DNA of 64,000 nucleotides from JBGVSA01 sp049840475 (GCA_049840475.1 JASGKX010000003.1:62001-126000), one strand, 5' to 3'; shown: positions 34,433 to 44,057, counted from the stretch's first letter. Translations and numbers: made by a program. The notes: a model not told the origin generated them from the letters alone.

Positions 34433-35896
34433 TCACTGCTGGTAGGAGCACTTGTTCGGGTTGCCGTTCGGATCGCTGCCAAAGGCTGCGACCGTGCAGG
34501 CGATGCTGTTGCCCACGCCCACATACTTGGTCACCCAGCTACCCTTGCGGCCAAAGGCGACCCAGCCGGTGCCCTTGCTGACGGAACAGGTGCCGCCCAG
34601 GTCCGCGCACTTCGAAAAACCGTTGGGGTAATCACCCGTGCCACTCAGGACCGGAGGCGTGCCGCCGCCCGACGATGAACTGCTCGACGAGCTGCTACTC
34701 GAAGACTTCGAACTGCTCGACGACGACGTCGATGACGACGACGAACTGCTCGACGACGAGCTACTGCTGCCGCAGGCGGATGCCGACAGCTCGGCCAGGT
34801 TCTTGCCCACGCCAGCGTACTGACGCAGCTTGTCCTTCACGCACTGCGCCTGCACTGGTGAGTACGAGTAGGGAATGCTGATCGGGAACACTGCCGTGGT
34901 GGTCCACGTGTCGGCATTCACGTAGGCCTTCGAGTCGCTCGTCCAGGTGATGTTGTATTTCGAGAAATCCGACGGACTCAAAACGTTGTTGTTGCGCAGG
35001 TCCCACTTGCCGAAGTTGGAGCCGTCGTAGCGCGAGGTCACCGGGTTGACGGCGTTCTCGAACCAGTTGCGTTCAATCAGCGCATAACCCAACTGCCGCA
35101 CGTTGATGCCCGATTCGGTGATGCCCGAATACAGATTGTTGTAGGCGTGCACGTAGCCGCCGCGCTGCAACGGCAGACGGGCGTTTACGTCTTCGTACAC
35201 GTTGTGGTGATAGGTGATGCTGCGCGGGCCGGTGTCGCTGGAGCTCGATCCGTCGAGCCCGACCTTCTTGTAGCCGTGGATGTAGTTGTACGAAACGGTG
35301 ACGTTGTTCGATTCCTTCTTGATGTTGACGGCCCCTTCAAAGGTGGTGTCGCCATCCGGCGTGCCGGAGCACTCGTAGTTCTTGGCGAAGATCTCGTTGT
35401 GGTCGATCCACACGTTGGGCGAAGTGTCGATGCGAATCGCGTCGCCATCGTCCGCACCGCCCGGCATGTAGCCGAACTTCATGTTGCGCACCACCACGTT
35501 GGTCGACTTCACGATCCAGATGCCGAAGTTGGCCGACGAGCCATTCGCGCCAATGATCGTGATGCCTTTCGTGAACTCCTTGATCTCCACGCCCCGCGCG
35601 GCTTTGCTCCATTGGCCGCAGATGTTGGCGGCCGCCGCATTGATGAGCGAATCCTCGTTGCCTGTGTAGGTGATGATCAGCGGGTAGGCGCCGCCGGTCA
35701 CCTTGTTGCCGCCTGAGTCCAGCCGGGCGGCGGCAATGATGTCGATGATCTGCTGCATGGAACTGGCCGTCTTTGAGACGGCACCGCTGACGTTGCCGCC
35801 ATCGGTCGTAGCGAAACCGCCGGTCTGGGCAGCCATGGCGGGGTGGGCACCGGCGAACAGCAGAGCGGCGGCAACTGCGGTGAGTTTGAGTCGCAT
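34433..35896 (-). CDS. Secreted pectate lyase (PL1) with poly-Ser linker and Cys-rich C-module
   Basis: 487 residues. A signal peptide (1-22, ending AMA) precedes a parallel beta-helix (about 25-375) with PL1 signs: GITIIGANG, NVWIDHNEIF (162-170) with Ca-binding Asp residues nearby (DDGDAIRID), and LPLQRGGYVHAYNNLY, where the basic residues lie at the catalytic site. Residues 377-409 are nearly all Ser. The last 65 residues form a compact module with four Cys (CADLGGTC, SIACTV, KCSYQQ) that I take as a substrate- or surface-binding domain of unknown family. It cleaves polygalacturonate by beta-elimination outside the cell. It stands alone. Confidence 0.9.
   Translation of the reverse strand: MRLKLTAVAAALLFAGAHPAMAAQTGGFATTDGGNVSGAVSKTASSMQQIIDIIAAARLDSGGNKVTGGAYPLIITYTGNEDSLINAAAANICGQWSKAARGVEIKEFTKGITIIGANGSSANFGIWIVKSTNVVVRNMKFGYMPGGADDGDAIRIDTSPNVWIDHNEIFAKNYECSGTPDGDTTFEGAVNIKKESNNVTVSYNYIHGYKKVGLDGSSSSDTGPRSITYHHNVYEDVNARLPLQRGGYVHAYNNLYSGITESGINVRQLGYALIERNWFENAVNPVTSRYDGSNFGKWDLRNNNVLSPSDFSKYNITWTSDSKAYVNADTWTTTAVFPISIPYSYSPVQAQCVKDKLRQYAGVGKNLAELSASACGSSSSSSSSSSSSSTSSSSSSKSSSSSSSSSSSSGGGTPPVLSGTGDYPNGFSKCADLGGTCSVSKGTGWVAFGRKGSWVTKYVGVGNSIACTVAAFGSDPNGNPNKCSYQQ
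34670..34768 (-). repeat. Poly-serine linker tract of the pectate lyase
   Basis: Encodes 33 residues, nearly all Ser with one Thr and one Lys, using mixed Ser codons. It separates the lyase domain from the small Cys-containing C-terminal module. Confidence 0.92.
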
Positions 35897-36341
35897 GAAA
35901 TGTCTCCTGTGTTTTTGCTTCGTCCTGGCTGGGTGCGATCGGCTTTACTGCCTGGTTTTTTGGATGTGACCGTTTCCAGCGGCGCAAGTCTGTCGGAATG
36001 ATCCTTACGATTCAATGAGCTACGGAGATTTGTATTTGGTGGAATTGATAGTGTTGCCGTATTCACATTGGCTATTGGCACATTGGGACGAAGCGGGATG
36101 GCGACAACTTCATGATGCTCCGCACACAAGCACATCCATTCCCTGCAATGCATTATGGAAATGTCATCGGACTGAGATGGAGCACTGAACAAGTGACGAC
36201 GCGGGCGAAAGAGTGACCGATAACAATGTGGTCCGAAGCCAAAAGTTGGCGCTGCAGAATGTGCTGCGCCGCCATGACGATTGCCTGACTACCGGGCAGT
36301 GGCATTCAACCGACCGTTCGTCGGATCGTGAGCGACGGACG
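35897..36341. other. Intergenic region upstream of the pectate lyase gene
   Basis: About 445 bases with visibly lower GC than its surroundings and no credible gene. It must hold the pectate lyase promoter on the minus strand, but I see no clear -35/-10 pair or known operator. Confidence 0.55.
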
Positions 36342-36367
36342 AAAAAAAGCCCCCGGAGAGAGGGGGC
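36342..36367 (-). terminator. Intrinsic terminator of the ABC transporter operon
   Basis: Read on the minus strand: stem GCCCCC/GGGGGC around a seven-base loop, then seven T. It lies 27 bases after the permease stop. Confidence 0.8.
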
Positions 36368-36393
36368 CCGAACCAAGCGGAGGTGCTGGCAAA

Positions 36394-37248
36394 TCAGAAA
36401 GCGGCAGGGCGCCACTTGAGGACGCGTTTTTCAATGGCGGTCAGCAGCCACGCGGCGGCGAGGGCGACGACCGCAAGCACGATCATCGCTGCGAACACGC
36501 CGCTGGCATTGAAGGCACCTTGCGCGGTGGAGATCAGCAGGCCGATGCCTTCTTTGGCGCCAAGGAATTCGCCCACCACGGCGCCGACCAGCGCAAAGCC
36601 GAAGCTCACGTGCAGGCTGGCCAGTATCCACGACATGGCCGACGGGATGACCACGAAGATCGTCAGTTGCCGGGGCGACGCGCCCAGGATCTGCGCGTTG
36701 GCGATCATGTATTTGTCGGCTTCGCGCACGCCCTGGAAGGCGTTGCCGAATACCACGAAGAACACCATCACCACCGCCAGCGCCACCTTGGACGCCATGC
36801 CCAGCCCCAGCGCGATCACGAAGATCGAGCCGAGCACCACGCGCGGAATCGAGTTGGCGATCTGGATGTACAGGCTGAACACATCCGACAGTAATTTGTT
36901 GCGGCCGAGCACGATGCCGCAGATCACGCCGGCTACCGAGCCGATCAGAAAGCCCAGCACGGTCTCTTCGAGCGTGACGCCTATCTGGCGCCACAGCGAT
37001 CCCTGTGCGGTGCCGTCGCGCATCCATTCGACGAGCTGGTTCCAGATCAGCGAGGGCTGCGAGTAGAAAAAGGGATCGATCCACTTGTTGCGCGCGGCGA
37101 TCTCCCAGCCGCCGAGGATGACGGCCAGCACCACGATGCGCAGCACGATGATCATGTTTTTGCGCCGCTGTATGCGGGCGCGGGCGATGTCGGATTCGCG
37201 CGCCAACGCTTCATCGCTGAGCGCGGCGGGCAGGGCAAAGTCATTCAT
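36394..37248 (-). CDS. NitT/TauT family ABC transporter permease
   Basis: 284 residues, six or so membrane helices. The cytoplasmic coupling loop is ADKYMIANAQILGASPRQLT (EAA-type region with conserved G), typical of SsuC/TauC-like permeases. It is the third gene of the operon binding protein-ATPase-permease. An eight-pair GC hairpin sits between it and the ATPase gene. Likely substrates of the family are sulfonates, nitrate, taurine or pyrimidine precursors; here it is undecided. Confidence 0.92.
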   Translation of the reverse strand: MNDFALPAALSDEALARESDIARARIQRRKNMIIVLRIVVLAVILGGWEIAARNKWIDPFFYSQPSLIWNQLVEWMRDGTAQGSLWRQIGVTLEETVLGFLIGSVAGVICGIVLGRNKLLSDVFSLYIQIANSIPRVVLGSIFVIALGLGMASKVALAVVMVFFVVFGNAFQGVREADKYMIANAQILGASPRQLTIFVVIPSAMSWILASLHVSFGFALVGAVVGEFLGAKEGIGLLISTAQGAFNASGVFAAMIVLAVVALAAAWLLTAIEKRVLKWRPAAF

Positions 37249-37272
37249 GGCACGACTCCAGGGAATTCGGGG

Positions 37273-37291
37273 CCGCGCGCAGGGCGCGCGG
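37273..37291 (-). repeat. Intercistronic 8-bp GC hairpin in the ABC operon
   Basis: CCGCGCGC-AGG-GCGCGCGG lies between the ATPase stop and the permease start. With no T-run it is more likely an RNA-stability or ratio-setting element than a terminator. Confidence 0.5.
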
Positions 37292-37304
37292 CGGATGTGT
37301 AGCG

Positions 37305-38084
37305 TCAGGCGAGGACGGCTTCTTCGCGCAGGTCGGCCCAGATCTGGCGCGACAGCTCAATGAACTGCTCGTCGTATCGAACCTCGGACATCACGCGCGG
37401 GCGCGGCAGGTCGATGTCATAGACACGCTTGAGCATGCCGGGACGGGCCGACAGCACGAACACGCGGTCTGCCAACGCAATGGCTTCCTCCAGATCGTGC
37501 GTGACGAACACCACCGAACCACCCGTGCCCGACCACAGTTTGAGCAGCTCGTCCTGCATGAGCGTGCGCGTCTGCATGTCGAGCGCGGAGAAGGGCTCGT
37601 CCATCAACAGAATCTCTGGCTTGTTGATGAAGGTCTGCGCCAGCGCTACGCGCTTGCGCATTCCGCCGGAGAGCTGGTGCGGATAGTGGTTGAGGAACTT
37701 GCCCAACCCCACGCGTTGCGCCCAGTCGGTGGCTTCTTCCATGGCCGCCTTTTTCGGCGTGCCACGGAAGAGGGGACCCGCCGCCACGTTCTGGATCACC
37801 GTGCGCCAGGGGAACACGGCGTCGGCCTGGAAGACGAAACCGATACGCGGATCGATGCCGTCCACCTTCTGGCCCATTACGCGTACTTCACCCACCGTAG
37901 GTTTGAGCAAGCCGGTCGCCATGTTCAGCGTGGTCGACTTGCCGCAGCCCGTCGGTCCTACGATGGCAACGAATTCGCCACGTGCCACCGCCATGTTGAA
38001 GTTGCGCAGCGCCACCGTGGCGTTGCCCTTCGCATCGATGAAGCGCAGCGAGACGTTGCGGAATTCGATTGCCGGCTCGGTCAT
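37305..38084 (-). CDS. NitT/TauT family ABC transporter ATP-binding protein
   Basis: 259 residues with all motifs intact: Walker A GPTGCGKST (43-51), Q-loop at Gln86, signature LSGGM (138-142), Walker B ILLMDEP (158-164), and the switch His in VFVTHD. Most similar in pattern to SsuB/TauB. It energises the permease encoded downstream. Its start overlaps the binding-protein stop by four bases. It is the only ABC ATPase gene in the window, which matters because the second transporter (48.3-52.4 kb) has none. Confidence 0.95.
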   Translation of the reverse strand: MTEPAIEFRNVSLRFIDAKGNATVALRNFNMAVARGEFVAIVGPTGCGKSTTLNMATGLLKPTVGEVRVMGQKVDGIDPRIGFVFQADAVFPWRTVIQNVAAGPLFRGTPKKAAMEEATDWAQRVGLGKFLNHYPHQLSGGMRKRVALAQTFINKPEILLMDEPFSALDMQTRTLMQDELLKLWSGTGGSVVFVTHDLEEAIALADRVFVLSARPGMLKRVYDIDLPRPRVMSEVRYDEQFIELSRQIWADLREEAVLA

Positions 38085-39112
38085 TTTGCTGTCGCCTTTG
38101 CCACGCTGGCCCCGGCCGTCACGTAAGCGTTGGTGTAGGTTTTCGACAGATCGATGTTCTTGCTCTTGACCTGCGGCTTGTATGTGGCGAGCACCTGGAG
38201 CACGGTTTCCGGGCCGCCCGCGGGCATCTTGCCGTCTTCGGTGAACATCGGCAGCGAAGCCTCCAGCGCCTGCACGTACAGCGCCTTGTCGCCGCCGTAG
38301 TAGTCCTTAGGCATCTTCTCGGCGATCTGCTCGGCCGTGTGTGTATGGATGTACGCCATGGTGCGGGAGAACGCGCGGGCGAGCTTGGTGGCTTCGTCCT
38401 TATGCGTTTCGGCCCAGCTGTTCTGCACGTAGAAGCTGGCTGCCGGGTACAGGCCACCGAGCGCGGCACGCGTGCCTTGCTCGGTGCGCAGGTCAACCAG
38501 CACCTTCGCTTCGCCGCGCTTGATCATGGCTGACACGGTCGGCTCGGTCGTCATGCCGGCCTGGATGCGGTCCTGCTTCATCGCGGCGATAAAGGTGTCG
38601 CCAGCGCCCACCGGCAGCAGCGAATAATCCTTCGACGCCACGCCCTGGCGTTCCACCAGGTAGCGCGACAAGAAGTCGGTCGACGAACCCAGGCCCGTCA
38701 CGCCCAGCGTCTTGCCCTTGGCATCGGCCATGGTCTTGAAGGTCGGCGCAGCCTGCGTCGAGACCAGTTCGACTTCGCCCGGCACCTTGCAGAACACGGC
38801 GATGGCTTCGATTTCCTTGCCCTTGCTCTGCAGGTCGATCGTGTGGTCATAGAAGCCCACCACGCCTTGCACGGCACCGGCGATCAACTGGTTTTCGGCG
38901 TCGACGCCGGCCGGCTGCGATTGCAGCTCGACATTGAGCCCTTCGTCCTTGAAGTAGCCGAGCGCCTCGGTCAGTTTGGCGGGCAGGTAGATGATCTTGT
39001 TGATGCCGCCCACCATGATGGTGATCGGCTCTGCGGCCTGCGCCATCGAAGCAGCGCCGGCGAGCGTTGCGCATACGGCGGTGGCGATCAGGTGACGATG
39101 AAACGTACGCAT
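38081..39112 (-). CDS. NitT/TauT family ABC transporter binding protein
   Basis: 343 residues with a signal peptide (MRTFHRHLIATAVCATLAGA..., cut near AQA at about 26). The periplasmic domain starts ITIMVGGINKIIYLPAKLTEALGYFKDEGLNVEL, the usual pattern of the taurine/nitrate group, with GAVQGVVGFYDHTI and LGVTGLGSSTDFLSRYLV. First gene of its operon, divergent from the TctD-like regulator gene across 246 bases. The substrate is unknown. Confidence 0.9.
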   Translation of the reverse strand: MRTFHRHLIATAVCATLAGAASMAQAAEPITIMVGGINKIIYLPAKLTEALGYFKDEGLNVELQSQPAGVDAENQLIAGAVQGVVGFYDHTIDLQSKGKEIEAIAVFCKVPGEVELVSTQAAPTFKTMADAKGKTLGVTGLGSSTDFLSRYLVERQGVASKDYSLLPVGAGDTFIAAMKQDRIQAGMTTEPTVSAMIKRGEAKVLVDLRTEQGTRAALGGLYPAASFYVQNSWAETHKDEATKLARAFSRTMAYIHTHTAEQIAEKMPKDYYGGDKALYVQALEASLPMFTEDGKMPAGGPETVLQVLATYKPQVKSKNIDLSKTYTNAYVTAGASVAKATAK

Positions 39113-39358
39113 GACTAGTGGTCTCCTATGGGGCGCGGGGTTCCGCGCGGGACCGCAGCTTTCGTGGCGGCGGATTCTTGTTGATGCGAGGCCAGTCTAG
39201 GGAGCGCAACCTTTCATCGAGCTTTCGCTGCGGCGCACCGTGCCTCATGTATTTCCCCAATACGGCGGCGCAACCACTTCGTCCGGAGTGGCGGGACGCG
39301 TTACCCTTGCGGTGCGGGTGCCATCGCAGCGCCCGCCATTACGTAAATCAAGACCGAC

Positions 39359-40036
39359 ATGAGAATCCTGCTGATCGAAGACAGCGCAGAGCTGGCGTTG
39401 TGGCTGGTAAGCCTGCTGCGCGAGCAAGGCTTTGAAGTGGACCACGTGGCCGATGGTGCCGCCGCCGACACCTTGTTGCGGCAAACGCACTTCGAAGTCG
39501 TCCTGCTCGACCTGAACATTCCCGGCCTCACCGGCAAGGGCGTACTGCGCCGATTGCGCGAGCGCGGCGACGACGTGCCGCTGATCGTGCTGACGGCTTC
39601 CGATTCGCTCGACCAGAAAGTGCAATGCCTGGAAATCGGCGCCGACGATTACGTCGTCAAACCGGTGGAGAGCCGCGAACTTGTCGCCCGCATCAAGGCC
39701 ATTGTCCGGCGTCGCCTGCCGGGCAAGTCGAATGACATCGCGTGTGGAGACCTGCGCTACGACCTCAACACGCGACAGTTCTCGCTGGCCGGGCAAACGC
39801 TATCGTTGCCGCCGCGTGAGCGCACCCTGCTCGAAGCCATGATGCTCAAGGTGGGCACCACCGTGCCCAAGCAGGCGCTCATCGATTGCCTTTTCGGGAT
39901 GGGGGACGACTCGGCCAGCGCCGACGCCATCGATCTCTATATCCACCGCCTGCGCCGCAAGCTCGAACATAGCCAGGCGGCGATCATCACCTTGCGTGGC
40001 GTGGGGTACTTGCTGCGCATGCGCGACGACCGATGA
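39359..40036 (+). CDS. OmpR-family response regulator, TctD/QseB-like
   Basis: 225 residues. The receiver domain has the acidic pocket (IEDS) and phospho-acceptor Asp51 in LLDLNIPG, with Lys of KPVESREL. A winged-helix output domain (about 125-220) follows, with DAIDLYIHRLRRKLE. The partner kinase gene overlaps by four bases. Kinase architecture points to the TctE/QseC group. The nearest possible target is the divergent ABC operon. Confidence 0.93.
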   Translation: MRILLIEDSAELALWLVSLLREQGFEVDHVADGAAADTLLRQTHFEVVLLDLNIPGLTGKGVLRRLRERGDDVPLIVLTASDSLDQKVQCLEIGADDYVVKPVESRELVARIKAIVRRRLPGKSNDIACGDLRYDLNTRQFSLAGQTLSLPPRERTLLEAMMLKVGTTVPKQALIDCLFGMGDDSASADAIDLYIHRLRRKLEHSQAAIITLRGVGYLLRMRDDR

Positions 40037-41448
40037 TCGCCCCCGGCTCGATCACCAGCCTGCGTGTGCGCCTTGCCGCATGGCTGCTGCTGCCCCTGTC
40101 GGCCTTCGTGCTGGTATGCGGCTATCTGAGTTGGCAGCACGCCGTGGCTGTCGCCGACTACGTACAGGACCGCGACCTGCTGGCCTCTGCCAAAGTGCTG
40201 TCGGACCGCCTGATCTGGGAAGACGACAGCGTGCGCGCCAGCGTGCCGCCTTCCGCACTGAGCCTGTTCGTATCGCCCGAGCACGATCAGGTGTTTCTGA
40301 GCGTGACCGATGGCAGTGGCATGGTGCTGGCTGGTTCACCCGAATTCCCGCCGCCGCAGCAACTGAAGTTGGCTGGTGCGGATCGCGCGCAGTGGTATGA
40401 CACCGCATTTCGTGGCCAGTCGATCCGCGCGGTGATGACGCGGCGGCCAATGTACGACGGCGGGCAGGAGCGCGACATCAACATCTTGGTCGGCAAGACC
40501 ACCCGCAGCCACGATCGCATGGTCAACTCGCTCTGGTTTCCGACGGTGGCCTATCTTGTCATTGCGCTGCTCCTGGCCGTCGTGCTGACGGTTATCGCGC
40601 TGACGCGCGAACTGCGGCCGCTGGCGTGGTTGAACGAACAGATCGCCGCGCAGGACCCTTCACGGCTGGAAGAATTCAACATCGACACGCGCCGCCTGCA
40701 TACCGAACTGCGGCCGGTCGCTGACACTGTGAACAACTTTGCGCGCAAGCTGCGCGCTTACGGGCAGGGGCAACGACGGTTCATTGCGGATGCGGCGCAC
40801 CAGTTACGTACGCCATTGGCATTGCAGGCATCGCAGCTCGAATTTGCACGCATGGCACGCCAGCATGAACATGCTGCCGACATGGATGCCGCGCTGCGCG
40901 CACTACAGAACAGCAATCGACAGCTCGTCAACGTGACGAACAAACTGCTGATGCTTGCCCAGGCCGAGCATTCGCGTAGTGCGCCCGCACGGCTGGAAGC
41001 CGTCGATCTCGCGCAGTGCGCGCTTGGCTGCGTCGAACATCTGGCTGCACAGGCCGAGCTGCGCCATATCGACCTCGGCATGAACCTGCCGCCCACCAAT
41101 ACCGTTGTCCGCGTGCAGGCCCAGCCCGCGCTGCTCGACGCGCTCATCTCCAACCTGCTCGACAACGCCTTGCGCTACACGCCGGAAGGCGGGCGTGTAA
41201 CGGTGAGCGTAAGCGGCACGGAGCGGGGAGCGGAATTGTGTGTTGATGACAACGGCCCCGGCATTCCGGCCGAATCGCGCGAACGCGTCTTTGAGCGGTT
41301 CGTCCGGCTGGCGAATGATGCCGAAGGCACCGGGCTCGGGCTCGCCATCGTGCGCGAGATCGCCCGCGCGCTTGGTGCGACCGTCACGCTGGAAACCAAC
41401 CCGGATGAGACAAGCGGTCTGCGGGCGAGAGTGGTTTTCCCGGCATGA
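40033..41448 (+). CDS. Sensor histidine kinase, TctE-like
   Basis: 471 residues. A membrane helix at about 13-32, a periplasmic sensor of about 135 residues resembling the 2CSK_N domain (DRLIWEDDSVRASVPPSAL, GKTTRSHDRMV), a second helix (168-190), HAMP-like linker, H-box with His256 in DAAHQLRTPL, and the ATP-binding domain with NLLDNALRYTP, DDNGPGIP and GTGLGLAI. It signals to the regulator encoded just upstream. TctE relatives sense carboxylates; the ligand here is unknown. Confidence 0.93.
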   Translation: MIAPGSITSLRVRLAAWLLLPLSAFVLVCGYLSWQHAVAVADYVQDRDLLASAKVLSDRLIWEDDSVRASVPPSALSLFVSPEHDQVFLSVTDGSGMVLAGSPEFPPPQQLKLAGADRAQWYDTAFRGQSIRAVMTRRPMYDGGQERDINILVGKTTRSHDRMVNSLWFPTVAYLVIALLLAVVLTVIALTRELRPLAWLNEQIAAQDPSRLEEFNIDTRRLHTELRPVADTVNNFARKLRAYGQGQRRFIADAAHQLRTPLALQASQLEFARMARQHEHAADMDAALRALQNSNRQLVNVTNKLLMLAQAEHSRSAPARLEAVDLAQCALGCVEHLAAQAELRHIDLGMNLPPTNTVVRVQAQPALLDALISNLLDNALRYTPEGGRVTVSVSGTERGAELCVDDNGPGIPAESRERVFERFVRLANDAEGTGLGLAIVREIARALGATVTLETNPDETSGLRARVVFPA

Positions 41449-41632
41449 CGTTTTTGGGGGTGCCGACACGGGCCGCCCGCAAGGACGAAAAAACGGCATA
41501 ACCGAATCGGTTAGCAGGGCAGTCTTGTTGCCGCAGGATTCCTGCCCGATTGGGTAGATGTGAAGCGTCAAATTTACACCATCTGACATACTCGATCGCG
41601 TTTCACCAAAAATAACGATACGGGGGAGTCAG

Positions 41633-43936
41633 ATGCTACGGGCATGGTCGCGCCTGGTGGGGGCGCTTTGTGTGTGTTTTTTGGTGGCTGCGTGCGGCGG
41701 AGCACCGACCGACGATGTGACGGTTTCTCTGTACTACAGTCCGCCCAGCGGCACCGTGGGCGCGTCGTATCGTTACGCGCCCAACTACCACGCGAGCGCT
41801 AGCATTCGCGAGCACTTCGAAATCTCCAATGGCGCACTGCCCCCCGGTCTCGGCATCAGTGCTGGCGACGGCGTCATCAGCGGCGTACCCACGCAGGCTG
41901 GCTACTACTGGTTCACCGTCAAGCTGACCGCCAAGGACGTCGACGGCGAAATGTATGCGGGCGGATCGATCACGATCACCGATGACATGGCCGTGACGCT
42001 GACCTATACGCCACCCGTCGGCGTCGTAGGGCAGCCGTATTCATATACGCCCACTTTCTCGCTCAGCAAGCAGGCAACGGTAACGTTCACCGCTTCAGCG
42101 TTGCCGGCGGGGCTGCGAATCGATTCTTCCACCGGTGTGCTGAGCGGAACGCCAACCTCGGTTGGCAGCGTCTATTCAGTCATTACGCTGAAGACGTCCA
42201 CCGGGACTTCGGTGGTGCGCTATCCCACGATCACCATCAGCGCTAGCGGCGGGTCGTCATCGAGCAGTTCGAGTTCATCGAGCAGTTCCACGCAATCCCT
42301 GACAGCTTCGCCCGCGTCGGTGACGTTGGGTGGCAGCATGGGGCGCACGGCGGCTGACACGCAGACGCTTAACCTCAGCGTGGGTGGAGCAACCGTCTAT
42401 GGTTGGTCCGTTGTGACCAAACCAGACTGGCTGGCGGTCAGCAAGACCGTAGGCAATGTCGGCGGCGGCGCTGCGGATTCCATCGTATTGAGCATGGCCG
42501 ACGATAGCCCGGGCTTGCGCAGTGGAATGCTCAGATTGCAGGCGGTCACGAACGGTCAGACGCTCATCCGCGAAGTGCCCATATCGGCCCAACGAGACCA
42601 GCGTCGCCTCATCGCTTCAACCAATGGCATCGCGCTGGCACGTACCCCGGGGTGGTCGCGCCTGACCAAGACCGTGACGGTGCGCGATAACTTCGGGGTG
42701 GGGGACTGGACCGCGGCGTCGGACAAAACATGGCTGACGGTCACGCCTTCAGGCCACTCCGGTGATTCGCTGACGATGACGGCAAATCCGGCAGGGCTGC
42801 CCACGGACGCATACCAGATTGCGAAGATCACGCTCTCTTCCGTGCAGGGCGCGACCAGCGAGACGATCTACGTCGGCATGTGGAACGGCTCGGCAACGCC
42901 GGCGAGTACGGTGCAACGGGTGACCAACAAGGGCTTCGTCCAGCTTGTGACCGACCCTGTGCGACCGCTTGCGTATGCGCATAACGGCACCAACAGCATC
43001 GCTGTGTTCAATGTCTACACCGGTGCGCAGGTCAACACGCTGACTACTGCGTCGCTCAAGCTGGGTAGCATGGCCATCAGCAGCGACGGCCGACACCTGT
43101 ATGTCGTCAACAGTGACGTGCGCGTACTGGACATCGATCTCGATACGCGCATCTCTCAGACCTACTCGGTGCCGTTGAATGCAACGCCGTTGCGGACGCT
43201 GGCCTATATGCGGCCCAATGGGGAAGGCATCGTGGGCGCCAGCGGGAGCAGCTTCGGCTACGGGATACGCGCTGCGACCGGAGGCATTCTGGCCAGCGAC
43301 AGGAGCGTGGTGTTCCTGCCCGGTGAGGGGGTTAATCCAGCGCAGACCATCTTTGTCGCACAAGGCAGTCAGTTTGCCATCGACTTTTCTGCGGCAACGC
43401 CCACAGCATTCCGCTTTGCATACCTTGGCTCGCTATGGCTCTTGTGTACCGGCGTCGGGGACGACGTGGCGATCACGGCTGACGGACAGACGGCGATTGC
43501 GGGCTGTGTTTCGTCATCCACCAACTACGGGTTTCCGCGCGCCAGCATCGCCACACCGAGCGTGGCCCAAGGATGGTTCTCCGGCGCGGCGTATCCAAAC
43601 AACGCAGAGGTCGGCAGCGATGGGCGTATCTGGTTGGGGGCAGAGTCGGGAGCGACCGCTGCTGACGTGTGGGTGTATCGCAGCGACTACACGTTGGCCG
43701 GCTCGTTCAAGATTTCCTCCGGCGGGAGCAACCTGCTGTCTGCCATGTTGCGCGTGAGTGGCGACGGATTCATGGGTGTTGCCCTGTATGGCAACTACTG
43801 GGAATCCACACCGGGCAGTCTCGCATTTCTGCCCTTGGGCCCCGATGCGAGCGCGAGTTCTTCAGCGAATGTGGCACCCAAGGCAATCGGTGCCACAGGC
43901 ACCACGGCGACGAGAAGACTGATAGCAGCGCCCTGA
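41633..43936 (+). CDS. Surface lipoprotein with Ig-like repeats, poly-Ser linker and propeller-like region
   Basis: 767 residues. The lipoprotein signal ends in LVAAC (Cys21). Two putative-Ig (He_PIG) repeats follow (about 30-115 and 120-205, each with the GxLSGTPTxxG-type ending). Then come a 12-Ser linker (about 208-219), a BACON-like beta domain (about 222-320, with WSVVTKPDWLAVSKT and a second copy with KTWLTVTPSGHSGD) and a C-terminal repeat region (about 435-740, e.g. MAISSDGRHLYVVNSDVRVLDIDL) that looks like a beta-propeller. Such modules bind glycans or proteins at the surface. No enzymatic motif seen. It is monocistronic, ended by a strong hairpin. Confidence 0.82.
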   Translation: MLRAWSRLVGALCVCFLVAACGGAPTDDVTVSLYYSPPSGTVGASYRYAPNYHASASIREHFEISNGALPPGLGISAGDGVISGVPTQAGYYWFTVKLTAKDVDGEMYAGGSITITDDMAVTLTYTPPVGVVGQPYSYTPTFSLSKQATVTFTASALPAGLRIDSSTGVLSGTPTSVGSVYSVITLKTSTGTSVVRYPTITISASGGSSSSSSSSSSSSTQSLTASPASVTLGGSMGRTAADTQTLNLSVGGATVYGWSVVTKPDWLAVSKTVGNVGGGAADSIVLSMADDSPGLRSGMLRLQAVTNGQTLIREVPISAQRDQRRLIASTNGIALARTPGWSRLTKTVTVRDNFGVGDWTAASDKTWLTVTPSGHSGDSLTMTANPAGLPTDAYQIAKITLSSVQGATSETIYVGMWNGSATPASTVQRVTNKGFVQLVTDPVRPLAYAHNGTNSIAVFNVYTGAQVNTLTTASLKLGSMAISSDGRHLYVVNSDVRVLDIDLDTRISQTYSVPLNATPLRTLAYMRPNGEGIVGASGSSFGYGIRAATGGILASDRSVVFLPGEGVNPAQTIFVAQGSQFAIDFSAATPTAFRFAYLGSLWLLCTGVGDDVAITADGQTAIAGCVSSSTNYGFPRASIATPSVAQGWFSGAAYPNNAEVGSDGRIWLGAESGATAADVWVYRSDYTLAGSFKISSGGSNLLSAMLRVSGDGFMGVALYGNYWESTPGSLAFLPLGPDASASSSANVAPKAIGATGTTATRRLIAAP
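42254..42289 (+). repeat. Poly-serine linker tract, 12 Ser codons
   Basis: Twelve consecutive Ser codons of mixed type between the Ig-like repeats and the BACON-like region. It is the shortest of the three Ser tracts in the window. Confidence 0.92.
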
Positions 43937-43956
43937 TCCAAGTTGATGCCTGCACA

Positions 43957-43984
43957 AAAGGGGCGCGACGTGTCGCGCCCCTTT
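43957..43984. terminator. Strong hairpin between convergent genes
   Basis: A 12-pair stem AAAGGGGCGCGA/TCGCGCCCCTTT with loop CGTG and a short pyrimidine tail (CTTGTT). It ends the lipoprotein transcript and may also stop the convergent amidohydrolase transcript. Confidence 0.75.
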
Positions 43985-44057
43985 CTTGTTGACCGCAAGA
44001 CAAAAAAGCGCCCGGCACGCGGCCGGGCGCAGCACGACACGAGGGAGACCTTTTTGC

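Noticed and set aside
34638..34823. Acidic Leu/Asp-rich open frame on the plus strand
   Set aside because: It is the antisense shadow of the pectate lyase poly-Ser tract: Ser codons read backward give Asp, Glu and Leu.
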